Under the pieces are notes generated by a model. That model saw only the letters and a program-made list of their open reading frames with translations, did not search any database and had not been told where the DNA came from. 64,000 nt of DNA. It comes from Pseudocolwellia sp048296855 (GTDB lineage Bacteria; Pseudomonadota; Gammaproteobacteria; Enterobacterales; Alteromonadaceae). The position numbers were made by a program, and so were the translations under genes. Of this stretch, positions 51,569-61,376 are shown piece by piece. Numbering within the stretch: position 1 is the stretch's first letter; each line of letters opens with the position of its first letter. The stretch lies in assembly GCA_048296855.1 (NCBI GenBank), contig CP182631.1; one strand, 5' to 3'.

Positions 51569-54500
51569 TGTGGTTACGTAATCTTATTCAAAATCATGTG
51601 CTTACTAATTTAGTTTTTGTACTTATCTTATTTATGGGTATTGCTGTTTATCAACAATTACCAAGAGAGCAAGACCCTTCTATTAATTTTAACTGGGTAC
51701 AAATAACAACCTTTTTACCTGGAGCTTCTGCTCGAGATGTTGAACAAAAAGTTACTGATATTATTGAAGAATCTGTAGAAAAAGTTCAAGACATTAAGTT
51801 TGTATCAAGTACCAGTCGTGAAGCTATTTCAAGTATTTTAGTGCGTTTTCACGATATGGATGAACGCAAGTTTGATAAACGAGTGGCTGATTTACGACGA
51901 GAAATAAATAACGTAGAAGATCAAATGCCAGAAGAAGCTGAGCGTCCTACAATATTTGAGGTAACCTCGGCCAACGCTTTTCCTACGGCAACTGTTGTCG
52001 TTTCAGCTTTGGCTGATGATGAAAACTTAAGACGACAAGCTCGCGCTTTAGAAAAAGATTTAGCCCGTATCTCTGGTGTTGACCGTGTGCAAGATACTGG
52101 ATTGCGAGAGCCTGAAATTCAGGTTCGTTTTGATGTTGATAAAATTCAACAATTGGGTATTTCGCCAGTAACCGTTGCAAACTCAATTCGAACATTTTTT
52201 ACTGATATATCAGCGGGTACTGCGCGTATTGCTAAAGATCAGTGGTTAGTGCGTATTCAAGGAACAACTACAGATCCTGAAATTTTAGCGCAACTCCCTA
52301 TCTTAGCGGCTAACGGTGTAGCAACAGAAATACGGTTAAAAGACATTGCTCAAGTTGTTCGTGCACGGGCTAAAGCAGATCGTATTGTGAGTTTTCAAGG
52401 TCGTCCTGCGGTTTTATTTGCTGTTATGAAACAAGACAGCGCAAATACTTTAGCCTTGGTTGAGCGTGTAGATCAATTTATTAAAGACCGAAATGTGGTG
52501 AGTAAAGAATTAGGTGTTGAATTTACCTTGGTAGACGATCAAACGCTTATCACTAAAAATGCCCTTAACATTATGCAAACTAACGCCATATTTGGTTTGT
52601 TATTTGTATTAATTGTAACTTGGTTTTTTTTAGGCAGTCGTGTCAGTGTATTAGTAACTATAGGTATTCCGTTTACGCTCGCAGGTACTTTTATTGTTCT
52701 ACAGGCGTTAGATCAAACACTTAACACATCAGTATTGTTAGCTATTGTAATTGCATTAGGTATGTTGGTTGATGATGCTGTTGTAGTGGTAGAGTCTATT
52801 TATTACAAGTTGCGTCAAGGCGTAAAAGGCATAGATGCTGCTTGGAGTGGCTTACAAGAGGTGATTAAACCCGTTACTGCTTCGGTGTTAACGACTATGG
52901 CCGCATTTTTACCATTAATGTTATTACCCGGTATTTTAGGTAAGTTTATGATGGTCATTCCTCTTGTGGTTACTGTCGCATTAGCTTTTAGCTTAGTTGA
53001 GGCTTATTGGATGTTACCAGGCCATATTATTGCCGCCAAAGTTAACTTTGATAAACCTAGTAAAATGGATGCATTTCGTCAAAAAACACTTCGCTTACTT
53101 AAAGTTAAGTATGGCTTCGGGTTAATCAAGGTGATGCGTAATCCTAAAAAAACCTTATCAGGCATGTTATTGCTATTAGTGTTGGCAGTAGGTGCAATCG
53201 CTGCTGGCTTAGTTAGAACTGATTTTTTTGCTGCTGATACCATACGCTTATTTTATATTAATGTAGAAATGCCCCCAACAAGTTCATTGCAAGACACCAT
53301 GAAAAAAGTGCAAGATGTTGAAATACTGGTAAAACAAGAGCTTAAAGAAGATGAAACTCGTTCGGTTGTTAGTTACGCAGGACAAATGTTTACTGAAATG
53401 GCGCCACTATTTGGCGACCAATTAGGGCAAGTACTCGTTTCTCTTAAACCTAAACAAGGTGATATGAGAAGTGTTGAAGAGTTAATTGAAGATACACGTA
53501 AAGCTTTATCAGGCGTTGTTGGCCCTACCAATATTTCATTTTTAAAGCTAGCTGGGGGCCCACCAACAAGCAAACCAGTTAGTATTAAAGTAAGGGGGGA
53601 TGATTACCAAGAGCTACGTTTAGCAACAGATGCACTCACCCGATTTATGAAAAAAGATGAACGCTATAAAGATATTATTGATGATGACTCTAAAGGGCGT
53701 TTTGGTTTACAGCTTACTTTAAATAACGATGCTATTAATCGTTTTGGCATATCACCAAGCGATGTTCAACGTTCAGTTAAAATGTTAATTGATGGTGAGA
53801 TTGTCAGTTATATTCAAAGAGAAGGCGACAGAATAGCGTTACGCGTTAAGTCGGCGGCAGCTGAAATTAATCAGTTTGAAAATATAGATGCCTTATTGCA
53901 GTTAACCGTACCAACCCCTTCAGGAAGTAATATTGAACTAAGAGATTTAGTGCATATAGAAACAGTTCAGGTAAAAGGTAATTTAAGGCATTACAACTTT
54001 AAGCGAGCAATAACGTTAGAATCAGATATTGATAAAAACGTTATAGATACTGTAGAAGCGAATGAGTTAATTAAAGTGCATTGGGCAACTATAGCGACAG
54101 ATTTCCCTAATACGTCTTTAGATTTTTCGGGTGAGCTTGATGATATTCAAGAAAGTATTGATGCAATGGGCATGCTATTTTTATTTGGTATTGGCTTAAT
54201 GTATTTAATTTTAAGTACACAATTCCAAAGTTACTTTCAGCCTTTGATGATTTTATTAACGGTACCACTAGCATTCGTTGGCGTAATTCTTGGTTTACTC
54301 GTTTCAAGAGACCCATTAAGTTTGTTTACCATGTACGGTATTGTTGCGTTAGCAGGGATAGCGGTTAACTCATCTATTGTGTTAATTTCAACCGCCAATG
54401 AAAACATTAAAAAAGGTATGACATTAACACACTCTACCTTTTATGCTGCTAGACGACGTATGTTACCTATATTAATTACAACACTTACAACGGTTGCTGG

Positions 54501-54723
54501 CTTGTTTTCATTAGCTTCTGGTTTAGGTGGGCATTCACTTATTTGGTCGCCTGTTGCAACGTCAATTGTTTGGGGGTTACTGTTTTCATCAAGCTTAACT
54601 ATGTTTGTTATTCCTGTTTTGTATCAACTTGTAATGGGTACGTGGTTTAAAAAATTAAAGCATTTTATTCGATTAAATCTTACTTTATTATTCAAGAAGA
54701 TATCTTCAAGTCAGGCCAATTAG
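51568..54723 (+). CDS. RND-family efflux transporter, inner-membrane pump
   Basis: The 1051-residue protein has the duplicated RND architecture of twelve membrane helices and two large periplasmic loops. The N-terminus has LVFVLILFMGIAVYQQLPREQDPS. TM4 contains the proton-relay Asp pair in LGMLVDDAVVVVESIY, and the second half has STQFQSYFQPLMILLTVPLAF and ITTLTTVAGLFSLASG. This is an HAE1-like or AcrB-like proton-driven multidrug pump, but its substrate cannot be inferred. It follows its adaptor gene directly and is not a flagellar gene. Confidence 0.9.
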   Translation: MWLRNLIQNHVLTNLVFVLILFMGIAVYQQLPREQDPSINFNWVQITTFLPGASARDVEQKVTDIIEESVEKVQDIKFVSSTSREAISSILVRFHDMDERKFDKRVADLRREINNVEDQMPEEAERPTIFEVTSANAFPTATVVVSALADDENLRRQARALEKDLARISGVDRVQDTGLREPEIQVRFDVDKIQQLGISPVTVANSIRTFFTDISAGTARIAKDQWLVRIQGTTTDPEILAQLPILAANGVATEIRLKDIAQVVRARAKADRIVSFQGRPAVLFAVMKQDSANTLALVERVDQFIKDRNVVSKELGVEFTLVDDQTLITKNALNIMQTNAIFGLLFVLIVTWFFLGSRVSVLVTIGIPFTLAGTFIVLQALDQTLNTSVLLAIVIALGMLVDDAVVVVESIYYKLRQGVKGIDAAWSGLQEVIKPVTASVLTTMAAFLPLMLLPGILGKFMMVIPLVVTVALAFSLVEAYWMLPGHIIAAKVNFDKPSKMDAFRQKTLRLLKVKYGFGLIKVMRNPKKTLSGMLLLLVLAVGAIAAGLVRTDFFAADTIRLFYINVEMPPTSSLQDTMKKVQDVEILVKQELKEDETRSVVSYAGQMFTEMAPLFGDQLGQVLVSLKPKQGDMRSVEELIEDTRKALSGVVGPTNISFLKLAGGPPTSKPVSIKVRGDDYQELRLATDALTRFMKKDERYKDIIDDDSKGRFGLQLTLNNDAINRFGISPSDVQRSVKMLIDGEIVSYIQREGDRIALRVKSAAAEINQFENIDALLQLTVPTPSGSNIELRDLVHIETVQVKGNLRHYNFKRAITLESDIDKNVIDTVEANELIKVHWATIATDFPNTSLDFSGELDDIQESIDAMGMLFLFGIGLMYLILSTQFQSYFQPLMILLTVPLAFVGVILGLLVSRDPLSLFTMYGIVALAGIAVNSSIVLISTANENIKKGMTLTHSTFYAARRRMLPILITTLTTVAGLFSLASGLGGHSLIWSPVATSIVWGLLFSSSLTMFVIPVLYQLVMGTWFKKLKHFIRLNLTLLFKKISSSQAN

Positions 54724-54799
54724 CTTGAATATAACGAGAGTAGGTTTACAGCCGTAGGCCTACTTTACATCATACCTCCTTATCTACCTTTCTTTTTTA

Positions 54800-54815
54800 T
54801 GGCACTTATATTGCA
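54800..54815 (+). promoter_or_regulatory. Sigma-54 promoter upstream of flgF
   Basis: TGGCAC-TTATA-TTGCA matches the sigma-54 consensus (TGGCAC-N5-TTGC) exactly, 35 bp before the flgF start. It is the clearest sigma-54 site in the window. It gives the flgF-L group its own promoter. Confidence 0.92.
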
Positions 54816-54850
54816 TTTCTAATATCAGATTAATTTGATAGAGATTCGTT

Positions 54851-55594
54851 ATGGATAAAATGCTTTATATCGCTATGAGTGGAGCGAAGCAAAATATGCA
54901 GGCCTTAGCGGTTAATGCTAATAATCTGGCGAATGCAAAAACTACAGGCTTTAGGGCTGATTTAGCACAAGCGAGATCAATGCAAGCTTTTGGCGAAGGA
55001 CTACCTTCTCGGGTATTTTCTATGACTGAAGTGGCCAGCCAAAACTTTGACAGTGGAGCTTTGTCATCTACAGGACGTTCGCTTGATATTGCTATTGAAG
55101 GTCCTGGTTGGTTAGCTGTTCAATCTAAAGATGGTTCAGAAGCATACACTCGAAATGGTCATTTACGCTTAACTGAAACGGGTGCGCTAGAAACAACAAA
55201 TGGCGAGTTAGTCGTAGGCGATGCAGGGCCTATTTTTTTACCTCTACCTATAAATAATATTCAAATAAGTCGCGACGGAACCATTATGGTTCAGCCTGAA
55301 GGCGCTCCTGTTACTACACAAGAAGAAGTAGCCCGTATCAAATTCGTTAACCCAAATGTTCGTGCACTTGAAAAGGGTAACGATGGCTTGTTTAGACGAA
55401 AAGACAACAACATTGAAGAAGCAGATGTCAGCGTTAAAGTGATGAGTGGCATGCTTGAATCAAGCAATGTTAATCCTGTTGGTGAAATGACAGACATGAT
55501 CGCATTACAAAGACAGTTTGAAATGCAATTAAAATTAATGAAAACCGCTGAAGAAGTAGACTCAAGTGCTTCTGCTTTACTCCGTGCTTTCTAA
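54851..55594 (+). CDS. flgF: Flagellar proximal rod protein FlgF
   Basis: The 247-residue protein has the rod motif QALAVNANNLANAKTTGFRADL near the start, then LDIAIEGPGWLAV, AYTRNGHLRLTETG and the C-terminal coiled coil with SSNVNPVGEMTDMIALQRQFEMQLK. It is the first gene of the plus-strand flgFGHIJKL group and lies directly after a sigma-54 promoter. Normally it would follow flgE. Confidence 0.95.
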   Translation: MDKMLYIAMSGAKQNMQALAVNANNLANAKTTGFRADLAQARSMQAFGEGLPSRVFSMTEVASQNFDSGALSSTGRSLDIAIEGPGWLAVQSKDGSEAYTRNGHLRLTETGALETTNGELVVGDAGPIFLPLPINNIQISRDGTIMVQPEGAPVTTQEEVARIKFVNPNVRALEKGNDGLFRRKDNNIEEADVSVKVMSGMLESSNVNPVGEMTDMIALQRQFEMQLKLMKTAEEVDSSASALLRAF

Positions 55595-55613
55595 ATGAAT
55601 TTTGAGGTGATAT

Positions 55614-56402
55614 ATGAACGCAGCATTATGGATCAGTAAAACCGGCTTAGATGCACAAAACAAAGAAATTGCCGTTATATCTAACAACTTAGCTAACGCA
55701 AGTACGGTTGGGTTTAAAAAGAGTCGAGCGGTTTTTGAAGATTTACTGTACCAAACAATTAATCAACCTGGCGGTAAATCAGCACAAGATACTGAAATGC
55801 CATCAGGATTAATGCTAGGTGCGGGTACTAAAGTGGTAGCTACCCAAAAAATACACACGCAAGGCGATATGTTAACTACCGATAATTCATTAGATTTAAT
55901 GATTCAAGGTGAAGGTTTTTTTGAAATATTAATGCCAGATGGAAGTTCGGGATACACACGTAACGGGCAGTTTACAATGGATGAGGAAGGTAATGTTGTT
56001 ACGCCAGGTGCTGGCTATTTAATGCAACCTCAAATTACCATTCCGCCTGATGCTTTATCTATTACCGTATCTCAAGACGGTGAAGTTTCAGTAAAACTGC
56101 AAGGGCAAGCAGAACCAGCGGTTATTGGTCAAATTAATACCGTCAATTTTATTAATCCTACGGGGTTAGAGCCGATAGGGCAAAATTTATATTCAGAGAC
56201 TGCTGTGAGTGGTGCTCCTCAACAAGGTGTTCCTGGTTTAGAAGGTTACGGCATGATTGTTCAAGGTGCTTTAGAAACCTCAAACGTAAATACCACAGAA
56301 GAATTGGTTAACTTAATTGAAAGCCAGCGTGTTTATGAAATGAATTCGAAAGTTATTTCTGCTGTTGATCAAATGCTGAGTTACATCAATCAACAATTAT
56401 AG
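55614..56402 (+). CDS. flgG: Flagellar distal rod protein FlgG
   Basis: The 262-residue protein begins MNAALWISKTGLDAQNKEIAVISNNLANASTVGFKK (quoted in part), followed by LDLMIQGEGFFEI, YTRNGQF and a C-terminal LETSNVNTTEELVNLIESQRVYEMNSK. This is the exact pattern of FlgG, the distal rod. It lies 19 bp after flgF. Confidence 0.96.
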   Translation: MNAALWISKTGLDAQNKEIAVISNNLANASTVGFKKSRAVFEDLLYQTINQPGGKSAQDTEMPSGLMLGAGTKVVATQKIHTQGDMLTTDNSLDLMIQGEGFFEILMPDGSSGYTRNGQFTMDEEGNVVTPGAGYLMQPQITIPPDALSITVSQDGEVSVKLQGQAEPAVIGQINTVNFINPTGLEPIGQNLYSETAVSGAPQQGVPGLEGYGMIVQGALETSNVNTTEELVNLIESQRVYEMNSKVISAVDQMLSYINQQL

Positions 56403-56457
56403 ATTGTTGAGCTATTTAAAATTATTTCTATTGATACAAAGAAAGAGGAGAGGAGTC

Positions 56458-57141
56458 ATGAAATATTTAATATTACTAAGTGTTTTACTTATTCAATTGT
56501 CAGGTTGTGCAAGTATTGAAAACGCAAAAATATTACCTAATGATCCTGATTTTGCTCCAATAATGCCTGAAATGGAAGAAGAACCTATTGTACCCACAGG
56601 GTCATTATTTAAAGAAAATTACGTCAATAATATTTATTCGGATTCTAAGGCGCATCGTGTCGGCGATATTATTTCTGTTGTGTTAAGCGAAAATACACAA
56701 GCACAGAAAAATGCAAAAACAGAGCTTAAAAAAGACAACAGTTCACTATTAGGTTCGGTTATTGGTTTAGGTGGAGCGCCTATCACTTTTAAAGGAGACT
56801 CGTTGGAATTTGGCTACAACCAAAGTTCAGACTTCTCGGGCGATTCTAAATCAGATCAAAGTAACAGTTTAACAGGCAATATTTCAGTTCATGTATTACG
56901 TGTTTTACCCAACGGAAATCTAATGATACGTGGTGAAAAATGGATGTCGTTAAACAATGGCGACGAATATGTACGACTAACCGGTATTATTCGCGCTCAA
57001 GATATCAGTTCAGGCAACACGATTATGTCAAGCAAAGTGGCGAATGCTCGTATTCAATATGCTGGTACAGGAGCTTTTGCTGACGCACAAGAACAAGGCT
57101 GGTTGTCTAAATTTTTCGGTAGCTCATGGTGGCCTTTATAA
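56458..57141 (+). CDS. flgH: Flagellar L-ring lipoprotein FlgH
   Basis: The ATG at 56458 with AGGAG just upstream is chosen over an upstream start at 56404, since it yields a proper lipoprotein signal (ILLSVLLIQLSGC) and 227 residues. FlgH landmarks follow: RVGDIISVVLSENTQAQKNAKTE, LTGNISVHVLRVLPNGNLMIRGEKWM and the C-terminal RIQYAGTGAFADAQEQGWL. It forms the outer-membrane L-ring around the rod and follows flgG. Confidence 0.96.
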   Translation: MKYLILLSVLLIQLSGCASIENAKILPNDPDFAPIMPEMEEEPIVPTGSLFKENYVNNIYSDSKAHRVGDIISVVLSENTQAQKNAKTELKKDNSSLLGSVIGLGGAPITFKGDSLEFGYNQSSDFSGDSKSDQSNSLTGNISVHVLRVLPNGNLMIRGEKWMSLNNGDEYVRLTGIIRAQDISSGNTIMSSKVANARIQYAGTGAFADAQEQGWLSKFFGSSWWPL

Positions 57142-57181
57142 AGCTTAGCTTTATAAAATCATCCATAAATAAGGTATTACT

Positions 57182-58285
57182 ATGAAGCAGTTAATTAAGC
57201 AGTTGTGTAAATTCAGTCTTATTATCGTGTGCTTATTTACACACTCGGTAAATGCTCAACGTATTAAAGATTTAGCCGATGTGGCTGGCGTAAGATCTAA
57301 TCAGCTTTTAGGTTATGGTTTAGTGGTAGGTTTACCTGGAACAGGTGAACAAAGTCCATTTACCGAACAAAGTTTTAAAACCATGTTAAGTAATTTCGGT
57401 ATCACTATGCCGGCAAACTTAAAGCCTAAAATTAAAAATGTTGCCGCTGTTGCCGTTCATGCAGAGCTTGAAGCTTTTGCTAAACCTGGTCAAAAAATCG
57501 ATGTGACTGTTTCTTCTATGGGATCAGCACAGAGTTTACGTGGGGGAACTTTACTACAAACCATTTTAATGGGAGTAGATGGTAATGCTTATGCTGTCGC
57601 TCAAGGGAGTTTAGTTGTTGGTGGCTTAGGTGCTGAAGGTTTAGATGGCTCTAAAATTGTTGTTAATACACCCACTGTTGGGCGTATAGCAAATGGTGCT
57701 ATGGTTGAGAAAGAAGTTATTTCCCCTTTTTCATCGGGTGATCATATAACCTTTAATTTACATCACTCTGATTTTACCACAGCTAAGCGATTATCTGACA
57801 CCATTAACGATCTTATTGCTGGCTCAGCTCGAGCTATTGACGCAACTTCAGTTACGGTAACTGCACCGCGAGATATTGCCGACCGAGTAAGCTTTTTGTC
57901 CACACTTGAAAATTTAGAATTTGAACCGGATAGATCCTCTGCAAAAATTATTGTTAACTCACGAACAGGTACTATTGTTATTGGTTCTGATGTTCGATTA
58001 TTACCTGCAGCGATAACTCATGGCGGAATTACGGTTACTATTAATGAGGTACAAGATGTTTCACAACCTAATGCTTTTGCAGAAGGTGATACCGCTATAA
58101 CAACGCAATCTTCAGTAAACGTTAACGAAAGCGATGACCGTATGTTTGTATTCCAACCGGGAGTTACTTTAAATACTTTAGTACGTGCTATTAACGAAGT
58201 TGGTGCTGGCCCTGGCGATGTGATGGCGATTCTTGAAGCTTTAGATCAAGCGGGTGCCTTACGTGGGGAGTTGATTGTTATATAA
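57182..58285 (+). CDS. flgI: Flagellar P-ring protein FlgI
   Basis: The 367-residue protein starts with a signal peptide (KFSLIIVCLFTHSVNA), then RIKDLADVAGVRSNQLLGYGLVVGLPGTG and LPAAITHGGITVTINEVQ, and ends with GAGPGDVMAILEALDQAGAL. It is the periplasmic P-ring subunit assembled with FlgA. It lies 40 bp after flgH in the operon. Confidence 0.96.
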   Translation: MKQLIKQLCKFSLIIVCLFTHSVNAQRIKDLADVAGVRSNQLLGYGLVVGLPGTGEQSPFTEQSFKTMLSNFGITMPANLKPKIKNVAAVAVHAELEAFAKPGQKIDVTVSSMGSAQSLRGGTLLQTILMGVDGNAYAVAQGSLVVGGLGAEGLDGSKIVVNTPTVGRIANGAMVEKEVISPFSSGDHITFNLHHSDFTTAKRLSDTINDLIAGSARAIDATSVTVTAPRDIADRVSFLSTLENLEFEPDRSSAKIIVNSRTGTIVIGSDVRLLPAAITHGGITVTINEVQDVSQPNAFAEGDTAITTQSSVNVNESDDRMFVFQPGVTLNTLVRAINEVGAGPGDVMAILEALDQAGALRGELIVI

Positions 58286-58303
58286 TTAACAATCAATAAT
58301 GCT

Positions 58304-59308
58304 ATGACTAGACTTACCGATGCGCAAAATTTTCTTGATGTAAACGGCTTAAACTCTGTTAGACAACAGTCTAAATCAACCGATAAAGCAGATAAAGAAG
58401 AAGCATTACAAAGTGCGGCTAAGCAGTTTGAAGCTATTTTTATGCAAATGCTATTAAAGAGTATGCGTAGCGCTCAAGAAGTTTTAGAGTCTGATAGTCC
58501 ATTTAATTCAGAAAGCACAAAATTCTACAGAGACATGCACGATCAACAAATGTCGTTAGAATTATCAAATAATGGGTCGTTAGGTTTATCTGAATTAATT
58601 GTTAGACAGCTGGGGGGCGATAGCGAAAACTTTACTCCTCACACCGTATTAAGAAGTAATGGTAATTTAGACTCTCGTGGTAAAAACGTTTTTGATTTGC
58701 AAAACACAAGAGATCCTTTACCTAAAACGATCGAGTTGGATCGTCAAACAAATGACAAAAATGAAGTTACGATCCCTAAATATTTATCTAAAGATATTGA
58801 TCAAAATGTTTCAAGCAATACGAGCTTCTTACCTGAATTTAATAATCCTCAAGACTTTGTTACCGCCATTACTGACTCAGCTAAACAAGTTGAAGCCAAG
58901 TTAAATATCCCGTTTGAAGTTGTTATTGCTCAAGCTGCTTTAGAAACAGGTTGGGGGCAAAAAATCATAAGAAATAATCAAGGCGAAAGCTCTAATAACC
59001 TGTTTAATATCAAAGCGGATTCACGTTGGAAAGGCGATAAAACCACAACTGAAACGTTAGAGTTTCAACAAGGCGCAATGGTGAAAAAACGAGAACCGTT
59101 CCGTGTGTATTCATCTATAGCAGAAAGTGTTAATGATTACGTTAATTTCTTATCCTCCAATGAAAGATATCAACCTGCCTTAAAAAATCCGTCCAATGTG
59201 GAACAGTTTTTGCAAAACTTACAAGGTGCTGGTTATGCCACCGATCCTAATTACGCAAAAAAAATATTAGGGACATTGAAAACAGTTACCAGCCTTATTG
59301 AAAAGTAA
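58304..59308 (+). CDS. flgJ: Rod assembly protein/peptidoglycan hydrolase FlgJ
   Basis: The 334-residue protein has two domains. The rod-binding N-terminal domain has ALQSAAKQFEAIFMQMLLKSMR. The C-terminal glucosaminidase domain has the catalytic Glu in VIAQAALETGWGQKII, followed by NNLFNIKADSRWKG and EPFRVYSSIAESVNDYV. It opens the peptidoglycan for the rod. The linker (residues ~120-180) is longer and more variable than in enterobacteria. It follows flgI by 18 bp. Confidence 0.95.
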   Translation: MTRLTDAQNFLDVNGLNSVRQQSKSTDKADKEEALQSAAKQFEAIFMQMLLKSMRSAQEVLESDSPFNSESTKFYRDMHDQQMSLELSNNGSLGLSELIVRQLGGDSENFTPHTVLRSNGNLDSRGKNVFDLQNTRDPLPKTIELDRQTNDKNEVTIPKYLSKDIDQNVSSNTSFLPEFNNPQDFVTAITDSAKQVEAKLNIPFEVVIAQAALETGWGQKIIRNNQGESSNNLFNIKADSRWKGDKTTTETLEFQQGAMVKKREPFRVYSSIAESVNDYVNFLSSNERYQPALKNPSNVEQFLQNLQGAGYATDPNYAKKILGTLKTVTSLIEK

Positions 59309-59366
59309 TTCTCTTTAATTACTTCTCCTAATTATTATTCGTTAATGCAATCGTTGTGAGGCAATC

Positions 59367-61367
59367 ATGTCTGTTAATTTATACAATACAGGGGTTAGTG
59401 GTTTACTAGCTGCTCAGCAGCAACTTGCTACTACTGGTAATAATATTGCCAATGTTAATACAGAAGGATATAACCGCCAACGCGCAGAACAAAATGCTGC
59501 AACGGGGTTATATTACGGAGGTAATTATATTGGCGGTGGCACTTATATAGAAGATGTAAGACGAGTTTATGACCAATTTTCATATAAAGAACAATTATTA
59601 AGTCAAACAAATTTAAGTAACGCAGATGAGTTACATGTTGACTTAAGCCAGCTTGATGAAATTATGACTTTTTCTGGTGGAGCCATTAATAATTCTCTTG
59701 ATCAATTCTATCAAACCGTAAATGGTATTGCTGATAACCCAAGCGACTTAGGGTTAAGAAGTATGGCAATAACCCAAGCAGAAGTATTAAGTAGTAACTT
59801 TCAATCCCTCAATGCTGACTTTGACCAAATGGAAAAATCTATCAATGGTGAGATAGAGCAAATTGCAAGTCAGATTTCTCAAATATCAGTAGAGATTGGT
59901 AAACTTAATGAACAAATACTGCATACTAATAATTCAACATCTGGACAGCAAAATGATTTACTAGATACTCGCGATAATTTAGTAAATGAATTGAGTAAAT
60001 ACACAAGTGTTAATACTGTTGTTGATAATAATGGTGTTATGAGTGTAATGATTGGTAATGGCGCGACATTAGTAGCAGGAATAACCTCCTTATCCGTTGG
60101 TGTGCAAGCGGGTGATCCAGATCCTAACAAAACCACATTAACCATTGTTGGTGCTAATAGCTCTGTTAAATTAAGTGGGGCTTCAGTAGGAGGCGCACTC
60201 GCTGCGAAATATGAATTTAGAGACGAGCATTTAGCGCAAGTTAAAAGTGAAATAAACCGAATTGCTATGGTTGTTTCTGAAACATTAAATGAAGCTCAGC
60301 ATGATGGGTTAGATTTAAATGAACAAGAAGGGTTAGATTTTTTTACCGATATTAATAGTACTACATTAGAAAGTGCACGTGTATTAGCTACCTCTAAAAA
60401 TACAGGGAATTTACAAGCACGCGTAAATATTTCTGACGTGTCAAAAGTACCTACAGATGAGTTTGAAATTAAATATGATGGAGTAAATTTCATCATGAAA
60501 AATTTATCAGATAACTCAACCGTTAACTTAGGTGCTGCGGGGGCTTCACATAGTGCTTCTCTTGCTTTATATGGTTTTGAGTTTATTGAAGATTCAGGAA
60601 CACCAAACGCAGGCGATACCTTTATTATTAGGCCAACTGAAAATAGTGCCTCATTAATGAAAGTTAATTTAACTGATGGGGCTGGGATTGCAGCAAGTAC
60701 ACCTATAGATGTTTCAACCTCTGATAATAATGTGGGAGGAGGTGGAGTCGCTATTGTTCAAATGAATGATCCATTAGCCGCACAAACATATGCAAGTACA
60801 ACCAATACTTCTTTAACCGTTGATATTTATGAAAGTGCACCAGGTGTATTTGATTATCGTGTTTATGATGCTGCCGTTGTGCCAATTTCAAGTATAGCGT
60901 CAGGTTCATATTTGTCGGGTAGTAGCGTACTTGTAGATTTACCTCCTTCACCTGCTACAGCAGCATTTCAATTAGAAATTAAAGGTAGTCCAACAGGGGC
61001 AAGCGCTTTAGCACGAGAAGAGTTTTATATTGCTGATTCATTTGGTGTGGGTAACGGTAATAATGCAACCTTAATGGGACTAACCCAAGAAAAAGGCATT
61101 ATTAATGGTGAGAAAGAAACCTTTAGTCAAAGTCTTGGAGTATCTACGGCTAGCGTAGGGTCAAAAGCAAAATCTGCAGAATTAGTGGAAACAACGGCGC
61201 AAGCTTTATATACACAGGCTTATAACCGTAACCAATCTACATCAGGTGTTAACCTAGATGAGGAAGCAGCGAACTTATTAAAGTTTCAACAAGCTTATCA
61301 AGCCTCTTCACAAATAATTTCTATTGCGAATACTATTTTTGACACGTTACTTCAAGCGGTGAGATAG
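59367..61367 (+). CDS. flgK: Hook-filament junction protein FlgK
   Basis: The 666-residue protein starts MSVNLYNTGVSGLLAAQQQL, followed by TTGNNIANVNTEGYNRQRAE, and ends with SGVNLDEEAANLLKFQQAYQASSQII, the standard ends of HAP1. Between them is an extended, Gly/Ser-rich middle region of about 250 residues, longer than in E. coli (547 residues in total). It is cargo of FlgN. It follows flgJ and leads to flgL. Confidence 0.95.
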   Translation: MSVNLYNTGVSGLLAAQQQLATTGNNIANVNTEGYNRQRAEQNAATGLYYGGNYIGGGTYIEDVRRVYDQFSYKEQLLSQTNLSNADELHVDLSQLDEIMTFSGGAINNSLDQFYQTVNGIADNPSDLGLRSMAITQAEVLSSNFQSLNADFDQMEKSINGEIEQIASQISQISVEIGKLNEQILHTNNSTSGQQNDLLDTRDNLVNELSKYTSVNTVVDNNGVMSVMIGNGATLVAGITSLSVGVQAGDPDPNKTTLTIVGANSSVKLSGASVGGALAAKYEFRDEHLAQVKSEINRIAMVVSETLNEAQHDGLDLNEQEGLDFFTDINSTTLESARVLATSKNTGNLQARVNISDVSKVPTDEFEIKYDGVNFIMKNLSDNSTVNLGAAGASHSASLALYGFEFIEDSGTPNAGDTFIIRPTENSASLMKVNLTDGAGIAASTPIDVSTSDNNVGGGGVAIVQMNDPLAAQTYASTTNTSLTVDIYESAPGVFDYRVYDAAVVPISSIASGSYLSGSSVLVDLPPSPATAAFQLEIKGSPTGASALAREEFYIADSFGVGNGNNATLMGLTQEKGIINGEKETFSQSLGVSTASVGSKAKSAELVETTAQALYTQAYNRNQSTSGVNLDEEAANLLKFQQAYQASSQIISIANTIFDTLLQAVR

Positions 61368-61376
61368 GAGTAAATT

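Noticed and set aside
54735..54765. Possible terminator after the RND pump (AGTAGG ... CCTACT)
   Set aside because: The stem is short, competing pairings exist (GTAGGCCTAC is itself a palindrome) and there is no T run.
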